DNA of 64,000 bases from Symbiodinium natans (Eukaryota; Sar; Dinophyceae; Suessiales; Symbiodiniaceae), in assembly GCA_905221605.1 (NCBI GenBank), contig CAJNDS010002161.1, positions 180,763-244,762 on the forward strand. Reading direction: 5' to 3'. A model generated the notes under the pieces. The model had not been told where the DNA came from, made no database searches, and saw only the letters and a program-made list of their open reading frames with translations. Both the position numbers and the translations under genes were made by a program. Shown here one piece after another: positions 10,601 to 17,873 of the stretch; the first letter of the stretch is position 1; every line of letters starts with the position of its first letter.

Positions 10601-11757
10601 TTTGAGCAAAACACTCCTAGAGCACACAACACCAGCAATGCTTTCAGAAACACTCCTGGCCAACACAAGCTCCGAAAGGCACACTTCCTCTCTTCACTCT
10701 GTCCCAACAAACACTCAGGCACACAAGCGCTGGGGTGCAAGTCACTCCTACGTCCTACACGCAAGGCACTCCTACTCCTAATGCAAACACTCTGAGGCTG
10801 GAGCGGCACAGGCCCTACCCCTACGCACTCAAAACCCTTGTCTCCACAGCGTGTGTCCCTACTGGTTTGCTTCTCCAAAGACGTGTTGCTTGCAGACTTA
10901 AGCAAAACAGCTGCGGCGGAACATGAAGCTTCAGCACAACATGCAGAGGGTGGGGTTTCCAGGTCTACTCCTACTTTTGCAACTGCAGCATGCTCACATC
11001 CACTCAAACGCTCCTGAAAAACATGCTCATGCAGCTCATGTTCCCCCACATGTTGCTTCACTGAAAATGCTCGCAGCAAAAACTTAAAAGGTGTCACCTC
11101 CAATGCTCTTCCTACGTTGGGCGGTGCCTTCTTCTGCACCTTATCCACTTCCATCGCGTCGTCGTTCGGGCTCCACCCCGGCTTGGGTGAGTCCCCTTTG
11201 CTTCTTCTTCCTTTCGGCTTTGCCTTGGTCGGGCCAATCTCCTTAGCCAACGCCCACCAGCTCCTGGCTTCACGAACCAAAGGCACCCACATCGAGGAAC
11301 CTCGTTCCGTCTGCTTCACCAAGCAGCTTGCTCCAGGCTCTGAGGTGAGCCAGGTACTCCATCCCGAAAGGGATGCTTGCCAAGAACTGACTACGTTGAA
11401 ACCAATCTTGCAAACCAAGACCTGTTGAAGCACTACGGGCCCCAACTTCCCAAACTTCACCCGAATGTCAACCAACTTGACACATTCCATGGGCGTATCG
11501 CTAGCACTCATGAGAACAGGAAGAGGTCCCGAATGCTCCTTGACGACTTCGTAAAAACCCAACGCACTCTCTGACAACACGTGGCAGGTGGCTCCACTAT
11601 CAATGAGCCATGCGAAAGAGCTATTCCTAGAGGATGACTGGTTCAGTCTCTCGATCTCTCCGTTCGTCATGGTGAGACGAGGGGGCTCAGCTTCATTGGG
11701 CTCATTAGTTCTTGTCCCCGGACCCAAGCCACTCAGATGATGAGACCGCATTGCCAT
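4627..11757 (-). CDS. pol: Copia-type Pol polyprotein with methyltransferase-like C-terminus
   Basis: About 2376 codons. An aspartic protease motif (WLIDSGATCHV) lies near residue 54. The integrase zinc region (H-x4-H, C-x2-C) is near residue 1135, followed by catalytic D, D and E near 1180, 1233 and 1277. The reverse transcriptase has YVDDLIIF near 1773, and RNase H has DASWN and ALSSAEAE near 1970-1990. After RNase H a roughly 230-residue tail has EVFCST, ASPCTAGC, QEWP and KRWFFATN in the order of cytosine-C5 methyltransferase motifs I, IV, VI and VIII. The first ATG overlaps the gag stop by one base (TGATG). The stretch between protease and integrase (about residues 395-860) looks non-protein-like and overlaps a better frame at 9174-10568. 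Confidence 0.9.
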   Translation of the reverse strand: MAMRSHHLSGLGPGTRTNEPNEAEPPRLTMTNGEIERLNQSSSRNSSFAWLIDSGATCHVLSESALGFYEVVKEHSGPLPVLMSASDTPMECVKLVDIRVKFGKLGPVVLQQVLVCKIGFNVVSSWQASLSGWSTWLTSEPGASCLVKQTERGSSMWVPLVREARSWWALAKEIGPTKAKPKGRRSKGDSPKPGWSPNDDAMEVDKVQKKAPPNVGRALEVTPFKFLLRAFSVKQHVGEHELHEHVFQERLSGCEHAAVAKVGVDLETPPSACCAEASCSAAAVLLKSASNTSLEKQTSRDTRCGDKGFECVGVGPVPLQPQSVCIRSRSALRVGRRSDLHPSACVPECLLGQSEERKCAFRSLCWPGVFLKALLVLCALGVFCSKPGAFVRDLGKDGASGSLASALSCELPKWECGPGGSLFDEHDCSSCAPFRGGRSAVYFEAASPKHRPFYLDPWLGRTAVGDSSLPWGVGDTGVGDQYKRHSGEATYAHCRAASHCCSDGGPVGFDGHPRRGARPSCRVCKVWLCFDHHGGGSRRCECYHPPTAPSMRAKGVLAQQSGWHPAHLEEISSVLGGDSGVAVPSCPIPIVHGRAVKHPAKRAQGRACAGCRLESAFGGRARPEQPPGDFGCPTANYNTGCCTIRVGWHGTASSQKCPRSTSFGMGFAQPSACKSRGNDSIACRHEESCNSRGGSIIVDGPRFSTRASGFLAVQPSFPAYAVRLFLCSIFGTRHAYGSRHASNSASSTSSILGTRHAYGSKPAYTSASSTSSIDTAPRYIEGACGRGSNGGRDADDARGGIRCPWDPYGREFRGPNGANGRWHWKSGERFSFDSAGRDEYGGSKPTYGQFGCGRLWLRDGLICLGMGPEGLKAGHELLRSSPQCTKLVGVGLKALLFAVGDWLCALGGRVGAFECLVGDCECSLPAANGSAHCPSVPRSSWKGSSALALGLVLGLVFRGWLRRCVKLLSVRRRSRLKFVRVTLVGRVPRRSWSVVRRLLFLRGVLACELKAEPTGEEAKGPMMKRWRAFKKWALCGLRSLRGSEQKKAVARSEALRMLAGLPTPVVVNSESEEELIPDPLEAELAKPSGSEPPRPSDVRKKPRVENVPSGEPGALSSPEVVSDALDPEVPVYLTSERLKAHRNKGHQPYLSCCDTCQSARGRVPARRKHMKHHHGPGELQVDFGFFGKNVRFLLMVHVVSGYIHTVVLGPEDEVPAVSVCKAFTEMGLSGLDIVVHGDQENLLESVFRNAAKHRTFGGRSMHWVPFAINRPQAKGIVERHVCLVKEAFWSVWLGLEERVGEKLPLGSHLFVEAMRYSVRMHNLFHVSKEHSTPLERLRGSTVQRVKSCEFGVVGFGKPQKDYPEHRGKRLVRALYVGPHGANGSGIRVFVPIGIGKPPRLEIFSSNRAKDPVEFDKAALRDLRGNKEDPERPIKFDVPIDGPSPPLDSPNLPEGSLEFPVERTEPPALEGPEAMEEEGELDGYSPDFSDVPEETGMEVEPPGGVGLEDLDAPMDPGEDDAMEEGLTWLYEHGLRQLFDGPDLRVTTKIRKGDDVKEWFRMKFGGKKIWVHVPDNAVCEVSGKVLPRKHLEEGMRLELSELDAFGVATIIGEAEARKRATRRIHTTRWVLTSKPSATNPERVRARLVVRDYAFGSNPLADGIYSPTTSLEALRGVLAIHAVRGGTLLSADVSVAFMQAPVQGVECIRFPNGMYDEENKPLFAQLHKAMNGLRVGPLSWYLEFTSTLRKQFGFGETADPTVHHRLEKDGALTLVLVYVDDLIIFSQNPPVAKDLYAKLAKIYKMKQTGLLEPGKTGQLEFLGRVIARTTEHGPVFFGLKPGYLKSLGEEFGISGKGVKPVLGNLEREYRKKEAGTPISTEAYERYRRVLGKLMWASLTLPHLSYPVGFLGRCQSDPDSQAEACLRRVVRWVMALPEYLQRFSAEAFEYPCCASETMLSGFVDASWNICSVSGAIVKWHGIMIKTFSRKQSVTALSSAEAELAALTEAAKESVYLSLLMETLLYGMPKGETGEFPIHLASDSEAALSISKMTGLLRRVRHLELRHRYLQELVHLERLILSFISGERNPADGLTKSPEELLLEHLLVACGLERVCEEDLQGLVVPEHLRERMEELEEVCEKLEKIPTNLAKYEPVARDLALGSVPLLVIEVFCSTDSALCRACARDRVAYIGITEKEDFLSKSTQMFLGEVLLCLLSRKPPQIYVHIASPCTAGCSYRFKNWHRPKFRHRWREQVKKHVASWKALGRLLEDRCKEILVTQEWPKNCGLWKEESYLKEKKRLGLNFGRVVDRCAFDGVFKRWFFATNREEWSEIFSGKPCDKSHQHVSLASVEETGIYPTKLGRALLRAAKVTLGLVGTPS
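9174..10568 (-). CDS. 464-residue ORF overlapping pol, proline-rich tail
   Basis: Frame +1 relative to pol and the same frame as gag, between the protease and integrase blocks. It starts at an ATG. Residues 1-240 look like a globular helical protein (for example LTLKKFLQYLEAIRVLRC); the C-terminal half is low complexity with repeated PGTPME and PPPLPPPS motifs and an acidic end. In the same stretch the pol frame is rich in Cys, His, Gly and Arg without recognisable domains, so this ORF may be the real coding content. I do not recognise the family. It could be a second Gag-like or accessory protein reached by splicing or a separate message, or a chance open frame in GC-rich DNA. Confidence 0.55.
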   Translation of the reverse strand: MELPEASPPLCLVNSQSGSVAQVEAFSTSMIARLAHRFEEEGQLSISRQLLQNIDLFTSTPGSVERLLGIPACLGELETQELVINTSGIPVKQPMLIAELRAIAAPTVDQSVLTDTLVEEHDRRAEYARYGYVLTTMGVVVADVSATIRQPHLPCEQRGYWRNNQVGTQLTLKKFLQYLEAIRVLRCHPAQYQLFTAELSNILPNELKVERVPAADLRALLADVLVQSNRRVTLAAQPPTIIPDVAPSASGGTAPPLHKSAPAPPPSGWALLNQARAKAEAMIRLHADMKRAATAEVAPSSSTGPAFPPGPPAFLPFSPPSPLTPSVFSYAPSSAPGTPMEAGMPLTPPPLPPPSWAPGTPMEASLPIPPPPLPPPSTPHPDTLRELAGEVPMEVETPMTPVEAFGAPGTPMDVSSEVPMEPMVGGIGSPGSASPLTPPAETSMVVPNPPMDNSDVEDSGSEMD

Positions 11758-13115
11758 CACCGGTCAGACTGCTCGTCTTCCACAGCTCGGCCCTTGGGCT
11801 TTCCTTTGTTCTTTGGCTTCCCCTTGGGCTTTCCACCCTTTCCTTTGTCTGTCTTCCCTTTGCCTTTGCCCTTCCCTTTAGGGCTCTTCTCTCGATTCTT
11901 GGACCCAGAAGGCTTGCCACCTTTCGGTTCATCCCTCTTCTTCCCTTTGCCAGAGCTCTTGTCGGGGCACTGCCAACTCATATGGCCTGATTTGCCACAG
12001 TTCCAGCAGAGGCCGCGCTCCCCAACTGCATTCAGCGAACCAGCATCACACAATCGGGTTTGCTCCTCGTAGAACCGGATGCTTTCAACCAGTTCCTCCC
12101 AGCTCCCAGACTTCCCATGCAGGACCACGTAATGCCTACACTCTGGGCTGACAGATTGAAGAAGAAGGGTTGAACGATCAGATGCTCCAAGCCTCAGTTC
12201 AGGGAACCGATGCAGCTTCTGGTCTACCTTCCCAAGCTCGTCCTCAAGGAAGCGGACGCAGTCAAGCGGTCGCTTGTACGAACTCGCCTTCGAAGTTAGG
12301 CGAAGGGCTTCATCTCTCACAGCAATGGCCTCCATGCGAGAGACAATGCTGAAGGTCTGGTGCATTTGACGCATCACCTCATAACCACAAGCAGCTTGTC
12401 CTTGACGCATCGACGTGCTTCTCACCAGTTCCATCCCACGTTCGAACTTCTGCAGACTTTGTTGCAGGTAGTAAAACAACCTCGCCGAACGCGATGCTAC
12501 CGGAACTGCCATGTCAGACTGCTTGATCTCACTGTCATGCGTCATTGCCTGGCGCAACTCATTGACATAGTTGTCGTCTATCAACGCCAGCCAGGAAGCA
12601 AGCACCTCGCACCACCGATGGTACTCCTCCAGCTCTCTCACACGCCCTTTTCCCATCGACACATTATCGATGAGCGGCAATGCTGGCAGATACTTCTCTG
12701 CACGGTTACTTCCAACATGCAGGTTCTGTGATGGTGCCGGTGGAGGAGAAGAAGCCTTTGCCGTAGGACTTCCAGCAGCTGCTGCACTTGAAGCACCCCC
12801 AAATGGGTTGCTCACAGCTGCAGACAATGCTTCCTGCTCACGTCTCCTTCTCTCGTCGGCCTCCATCTTTGCCACCAGAACTTGAAGTGTCTGTTGCTGA
12901 TTCTGCATCATCATTTGCTGACTCTGCATCATCTGGACCATCATCTGCTGGAGTTGAGGGTCAAGTCCGACGACCGTGGCGGGTCCTCCCGCTGGAGCAG
13001 AAGCTCCAGGGGGTTGTGTTGGCGGTTGTTGCCCGTCCTGGGCACCACCGGGGCCAAACAAAGCTTCGTCTTCTTCGTCTTCAGGCACAGGGGTCGACAG
13101 CCCGGGGTCAGCCAT
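11757..13115 (-). CDS. gag: Gag-like nucleocapsid protein
   Basis: 452 codons from an ATG. The N-terminal third is acidic, then Gln/Met-rich. The middle (residues about 130-330) is the helical Gag core typical of copia elements. A single CCHC zinc knuckle (CWNCGKSGHMSWQC) sits near residue 365, followed by a Lys/Gly-rich basic tail suited to RNA binding. The stop codon TGA overlaps the pol ATG as TGATG. A pol-frame stop sits only a few codons upstream of the overlap, so pol is not simply reached by a long frameshift window; termination-reinitiation is the simplest reading. Confidence 0.88.
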   Translation of the reverse strand: MADPGLSTPVPEDEEDEALFGPGGAQDGQQPPTQPPGASAPAGGPATVVGLDPQLQQMMVQMMQSQQMMMQNQQQTLQVLVAKMEADERRRREQEALSAAVSNPFGGASSAAAAGSPTAKASSPPPAPSQNLHVGSNRAEKYLPALPLIDNVSMGKGRVRELEEYHRWCEVLASWLALIDDNYVNELRQAMTHDSEIKQSDMAVPVASRSARLFYYLQQSLQKFERGMELVRSTSMRQGQAACGYEVMRQMHQTFSIVSRMEAIAVRDEALRLTSKASSYKRPLDCVRFLEDELGKVDQKLHRFPELRLGASDRSTLLLQSVSPECRHYVVLHGKSGSWEELVESIRFYEEQTRLCDAGSLNAVGERGLCWNCGKSGHMSWQCPDKSSGKGKKRDEPKGGKPSGSKNREKSPKGKGKGKGKTDKGKGGKPKGKPKNKGKPKGRAVEDEQSDR

Positions 13116-13538
13116 GGCTTCTAGTTTCTACGAGCGTGCTACACACGCTCCGCTACCATGTGAAAACACAGCAGCAGCGCGCTGAACCCTATTTTTCTCA
13201 CGACTTGAGCCAAAGTCATAAGCCGGAGGCTTCGTCAGTGAAACTCTTTACACACATGAAAACTCTGCTCTGCCACGTGTTCTCCACAGCCACAAAACAA
13301 ACTCAAACGTCAGTGGGAGTTCTCGGGACCTACCCAACTACACCTAAAGCAAGCAAAAACGTGCACAGTCACTTCTACAGCTTCCAGACACACATCCCTA
13401 CAACTCAAGCACTTCAAAAGGCTTTCCCACTTAAAGCAGCACTCCCGTCGAGCCTCCAAGGCACAACTACGGAGTTCCTACAACTACACACACACAACTC
13501 TGAGCCAGCATGCAGGACAACAAAGTTAACATGTCCTT
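13116..13538. other. Element 1 leader region, non-coding
   Basis: Stretch between the gag ATG and the 18-bp direct repeat. It is pyrimidine- and ACA-rich with no convincing ORF. Apart from the relict leader motif I see nothing recognisable. Confidence 0.5.
13204..13216 (-). other. Relict spliced-leader motif upstream of gag
   Basis: On the minus strand this reads ACTTTGGCTCAAG, whose last 11 bases match the 3' end of the dinoflagellate trans-spliced leader (known: CCATTTTGGCTCAAG). It lies 89 bases upstream of the gag ATG, where a leader would sit on a mature mRNA. Inference: the element passed through a trans-spliced RNA. Confidence 0.55.
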
Positions 13539-13556
13539 AGACAGGAACTTTCACAC
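13539..13556. repeat. 18-bp direct repeat, right copy
   Basis: Second copy of the sequence described at the left end of element 1; downstream bases differ from the satellite. Confidence 0.6.
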
Positions 13557-13622
13557 ATTGCTTCAATTTAGGTGTTTCCATCTTGACGCGCATGTCTTGC
13601 GCCCACGGGTGTGCAGCTCCCT

Positions 13623-14127
13623 TCTTTGCAAACACAATGCTTGCATTAGGCCTCTTAAACTGCTGTCTAAACTCTCCACCAAAGGTCCAGCATTACGCCT
13701 CTTACATGTCTTAAACTGCTGTCGAACCCTTAAACTGCTGCGTAAATCCTCCACAGAAGGCCCAGCAAGTATTACGCCTTTTAAACTGCTGCCCAAACCC
13801 TCCACAAAAGGCCCAGCAAGTGTCAGGCCTCTTAAACTGCTGTTAAAAGGCGTAACACTCGGGCCTCTGCGGAGGGTTTAGGCAGCAGTTTAAGAGGCCT
13901 GACACTTGCTGGGTCTTTTGTGGAGGGTTTAAAAGGCGTAATACTTGCTGGGCCTTCTGTGGAGAATTTAGGCAGCAGTTTAAAAGGTCGAACACTTGCT
14001 GGGCCTTTTGTGGAGGGTTCGGGCAGCAGTTTAAGACGTCTAAGAGGCGTAATACCTGCTGGGCCTTTGGTGAGGATTTGGGCAGCAGTTTTAGAGGCCT
14101 AATGCAAGAATCGTGTTTGCAAATAGG
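13623..14127. repeat. Long inverted repeat (foldback) built of about 40-60 bp units
   Basis: The left arm (about 13623-13855) and right arm (about 13862-14127) are reverse complements: the outer TTTGCAAACAC…GCATTAGGCCTCT of the left arm reappears inverted at the right end. Each arm is itself made of repeats reading like TTAAACTGCTGCCCAAACCC and CCAGCAAGTGT. It could fold into a roughly 230-bp imperfect hairpin. Confidence 0.85.
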
Positions 14128-14218
14128 GGCGGCTGTGCCCCCCAACCCCCCCGCTTGTTTAAGCCGGGCAAACTTGCGTGAAAGCATATGAATTATCTTG
14201 AAGATATAAAAGAAGGGA

Positions 14219-14324
14219 TTTATTCTAAATTCCACCCCCCTGAAATCTTGTTTTGTTTTTTGGATTTCGTTCTTCGAAACTAGAAAAGTGAGACTCTAAC
14301 TTCCATTTAAAAAGAGAAGAGAGA

Positions 14325-14380
<56 letters not shown>

Positions 14381-14449
14381 TTATTCTGAATTCCACCCCC
14401 CTTGAATCTTGTTATATTTTTGTATTTTTTTGGGATTTCATAATTCGAA
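14219..14449. repeat. 65-bp direct duplication around a (GA)n microsatellite
   Basis: A segment starting TTATTCTAAATTCCACCCCC and ending near TTCGAAAC occurs at about 14219-14280 and again at about 14383-14449, separated by a GA-rich microsatellite (14329-14375). Confidence 0.8.
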
Positions 14450-14591
14450 ACCGTTAAAAAACCCAAGATGCCAAGCAAGGCACCAAGGATACAACCAAGC
14501 CAACTCACACAAGTCCAAACCAAGCAAGCAAGCTCAGACACTCGGACAACACTTCTGTTTTGGCTTGCAGCACTCACACCAGTGCTCGTCA

Positions 14592-14606
14592 CTTGAGCCA
14601 AAGTGG
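14592..14606 (-). other. Relict spliced-leader motif, 14 of 15 bases
   Basis: On the minus strand it reads CCACTTTGGCTCAAG, one mismatch from the dinoflagellate leader end CCATTTTGGCTCAAG. It lies downstream of the element 2 ORFs and upstream of element 1 on the coding strand. Confidence 0.6.
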
Positions 14607-14820
14607 AAAACGTATCACAGCTCTCCAACTTGCCAGCTCGGCTTAAAAGACCTCCAAAACTACCCTCAAGTCACGAAACTCGACGAGAGTGGTTCCCTAT
14701 GAGGCAAAACGTTCCTGCACCACTAATCGTACTCAGGCTACTGGGAAAACTTCAAAAGCTGAGCAGACTCCAAGCTATGCACACAAAACTGCAAACTGCA
14801 AAACTCACCGTGTCGCACCC

Positions 14821-15258
14821 TCACAGGATGACGCACAGTTCTCGAACTTCTACACCCCCCCTCGACACGGTGGGTGTCGGCTGGTCCACGCGCAAGTATT
14901 GCAGACAAAGCTCACAAGCAACTCGACGCTGCAGATTGCCTGGGTGGGTATTGCGCAGGGCGGGGCAATCGCTGCGAACATGGAAGGCGTATCCATGCCG
15001 CGTAGTGATAATTGCTCTCCGACTTTGTTCCACCGGAAGAAAGGTAAGAAGCTCACTCAAAGATAGAATATGGCTGTGACGCTGTCGGTATTGCTGCACA
15101 AAGATTCCAGCGAGGAAGCTGCCAAGCATCGCCAAGGAAAACATCGCAAGGAAGGCGATCAAACTGACTTCCACCTGCTGCTGAGGAACCCATTGCATCC
15201 AGAGCTCTCGAACCCAAGTGCGCCTCACAGCGTTTTCAACCTCAACCATATCAGCCAT
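14821..15258 (-). CDS. Small membrane protein with HxxxxC…CxxC zinc-like motif
   Basis: 145 codons from an ATG, 169 bases downstream of the element 2 pol stop on the same strand. Residues about 31-55 form one strong hydrophobic helix followed by a basic stretch. Then GYAFHVRSDCPALRN gives His93 and Cys98, and ACELC gives Cys115 and Cys118, the pattern of short zinc-binding modules that read YHxxxC…CxxC. Position after pol recalls an env-like slot, but there is no signal peptide or glycoprotein feature. Function unknown; it could also be host DNA next to the element. Confidence 0.55.
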   Translation of the reverse strand: MADMVEVENAVRRTWVRELWMQWVPQQQVEVSLIAFLAMFSLAMLGSFLAGIFVQQYRQRHSHILSLSELLTFLPVEQSRRAIITTRHGYAFHVRSDCPALRNTHPGNLQRRVACELCLQYLRVDQPTPTVSRGGVEVRELCVIL

Positions 15259-15427
15259 GGCACGTCCTATGCTCTATGCACCGTACCGAAGGCAAAGTAA
15301 AAAGAGGGAAAACTTTGAGCAAATCTCGCGGTGTCATGCGTTTAACGCGTGCAAGAAAGCGTTCGTCAACTTCTCCGGGTAGTGTTGGGTATTCTTGAGA
15401 TCGAAGTTGGCGGAATGTGGATGACCA

Positions 15428-17670
15428 TCACCTGGGCACCGAAAGACCGACAAGCCGCGAGCAACCGACTCCCATCGTCGTGATGACACGCCAACGTTTG
15501 TAGATCAACTCGCCATCTCGACCACGCATGCCAAGCGAGCAACCGTCAACCAACACATCGTGCAACATGTACGGTCGCGACTGCAGAAAACGGATAGTCT
15601 GGTTCCATGACCAGTAAGCACAGGCTCGGGGCCACTCGATCGACCAAGCATGGACGTAGTCACACAGCGACATAAAAGCCTTCCACAGCTTCCTGTGTAG
15701 CGACCAGTGCCGTGCCAACCGACCGCGTCTGTAGGCTGGATCACGTGCATGTAGATGCTGGTACAGACAACCACCGGTGCACGGAGTACTAGCCCACAAG
15801 TAGACGAAACCCCCCCTGCGGATGTGGAGAGTGCAGATCTGTTGAAGCTGCGCTGTAGTGGCCGGATCTCCGCCGTCATCTGCCTCACTGACAGTCAACA
15901 CACCAACCCAGGAGCACGCTCGCGACGCAGCCAACATGCTCGACATAGGAGGCGCACAGAACTCAACTACCAACCACTTGGCAAACTCCATCAAACGATA
16001 CCGATCTGCAAGAGATACATGATCCTTGCCAGCCACAGCAGCGCCAAGCAAGCCAACGAAACACGCCAACTCACCAACGCAAGCTGCAACAGTGACTTCG
16101 GACAAACCAAGGCTCAACATGTGTTTCAACGTAGTCCGGGCATCTAACGATTTTGTGAAGAGGTCAGCGACGTTGGAGGCTCCTCGCACTCCGAAGATGA
16201 AGAGAAGTCGCTGTCGGAGCTGATCTTGTATAAAGCATGCTCTCAGATCTATATGTCTGACACGCCTCAAGCCGTCAGCCCTGCTGATGGCAATGGCGGC
16301 CTCGGAGTCGCAAAAGAGGTGCGGTGCGCACAACTCATCCCATCCAAACACGTGGGAAATTGCCCTTCGGATTGAAAGTGATTCCTTTGCTCCCTCAACC
16401 AATCCGTACAACTCCGACTCTGCTGAGCTGAGAGCGACAGCTTGTTGAAGCCGTGACCACGCTTTCAAGCAGAAACCACCAAGCATGATGCAACCACCGC
16501 TCACACTCTTGCGATCAACGCTCCTCTCACTGCCCCATGACGCATCCACGTAGCAATCCAACCGAAGGCTCCGTTCATCAATTGGATGGACGATTTGTCG
16601 AAAGTCCTGAACATGCCGAAGATACCGTAATACCATCCGCATCGCACGTTCATGCTTCTCACGTGGACTGGCCTGGCCTCGAGCTAGCATGGAAACATAA
16701 TATGCTAGATCCACGCGCGTCATGGCCAACCATGAAAGGCGTCCCAGCGTAGAGCGATATCGAGCAGCAGCTTCTGAGCTCAACTCCCGCTCCAAGACTT
16801 CTTCTTCTCTGTCGTAAAGTTCTCGAAGATTCGGCGGCGTCGGACACGACTTCGGACTTTTCCCAAGTCCAAAACCCTCATAGATCTCCTGGTAGTACTC
16901 GCCTGCCATGCCAATCACCAAAGAGTCCTCGCCCTTCTTCCTGGTGATTTGACGACCAAGAAACGTGATTTGCTGATCACGATCCAAGTCAGCGGTCACC
17001 TTGATCTTCACCGCGCTCTTAAGCTTCTCCACCACGTAGTAGATGGCCTCGTCGCTGTCGCCGCTGATGAGGAGATCGTCTACGTAGCACAACACTGCCA
17101 CCCTCTGTCCACCGAGAACCACACCTGAGAAGAGGCATGGCTCTGTCTCGCATGGAGTGAGGTCGCAGAGGCGCTTGAGGAGCTTTGCGAGATGACGAGC
17201 CCAGGTCTGGGCCGCGGCTCTCAACCCATAAAGAGCCTTGCGAAGTCGCATGAACCCAGGGCGTCCATTGGGACCGGTAACTCCAGCAGGGAGCCGCACT
17301 ACCACCGTGCCGTCTTCTTCTTCTAACTCTGCGAACAAGAACGCCGTACTGACGTCGAGGCCTACGACGTTCTGCCTCTTCGAGCCGGCATAAAAGAGGA
17401 AGGTCCTCAATGCCTCGGCTGAGCTGGTCGCCGCAGAAATGCCAAGCTGAGCAGCCGTTGCTCCCTGGGCGAAATCACGCGCAACAACCCGACAACGGAC
17501 CAGTGGTCTTTCTTTGCCGTCAACCCGCTCCAGCTTTGCATTTGACACCCATCTTGTGGATATCACTTTCTGCTTCGGATCCACATGCCAAATCACATCA
17601 CCGACTGCAAGGGACTCAAGCGCACTCAACTCATGCAACATGCCTTCGTATGTCAGACCAAGGTCCAATG
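15428..17670 (-). CDS. pol: Copia-type Pol, C-terminal half, with methyltransferase-like tail
   Basis: About 746 codons, open into the N gap. Reverse transcriptase: ARDFAQG, LDVSTAFLFAEL and YVDDLLISG near residue 196. RNase H: DASWGS near 374, then ALSSAESELYGL and DSEAAIAIS. The final 190 residues carry VVEFCAPP, ASTPCTGGC, IEWPRACAYW and YKRWRVIT, matching in order the tail of element 1 and cytosine-C5 methyltransferase motifs I, IV, VI and VIII. Intact to a normal stop. It differs clearly from element 1 in sequence, so the two are different families. Confidence 0.88.
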
Positions 17671-17770
17671 NNNNNNNNNNNNNNNNNNNNNNNNNNNNNN
17701 NNNNNNNNNNNNNNNNNNNNNNNNNNNNNNNNNNNNNNNNNNNNNNNNNNNNNNNNNNNNNNNNNNNNNN
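17671..17770. other. Assembly gap (100 N)
   Basis: Exactly 100 N, a conventional placeholder of unknown true length. It separates retroelement DNA from the telomere-like region, so linkage across it is not proven by sequence. Confidence 0.99.
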
Positions 17771-17873
17771 GGGTTTAGGGTTTAGGGTTTAGGGTTTAGG
17801 GTTTAGGGTTTAGGGTTTAGGGTTTAGGGTTTAGGGTTTAGGGTTTAGGGTTTAGGGTTTAGGGTTTAGGGTC
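17771..17873 (+). repeat. TTTAGGG array
   Basis: About 14 head-to-tail TTTAGGG units directly after the gap. Confidence 0.97.

Larger units (their letters stand above)
4513..13538 (-). mobile_element. Copia-like retroelement 1 (gag-pol, about 9 kb)
   Basis: Minus-strand element containing gag (CCHC knuckle) followed by a pol with protease, integrase, reverse transcriptase and RNase H in copia order. The integrase lies before the reverse transcriptase, as in Ty1/copia and unlike Ty3. No long terminal repeats were found by eye; an 18-bp direct repeat brackets the element. The 13116-13538 segment upstream of gag is non-coding and carries a relict spliced-leader motif. Both long frames are intact, so the copy could be young. 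Element ends are inferred from the direct repeat. Confidence 0.75.
14821..17670 (-). mobile_element. Copia-like retroelement 2, 5' end lost in the N gap
   Basis: Minus-strand fragment: reverse transcriptase to C-terminus of pol, then a small accessory ORF. The pol frame is open up to the run of N, so gag, protease and integrase, if present, are in or beyond the gap. Confidence 0.8.
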
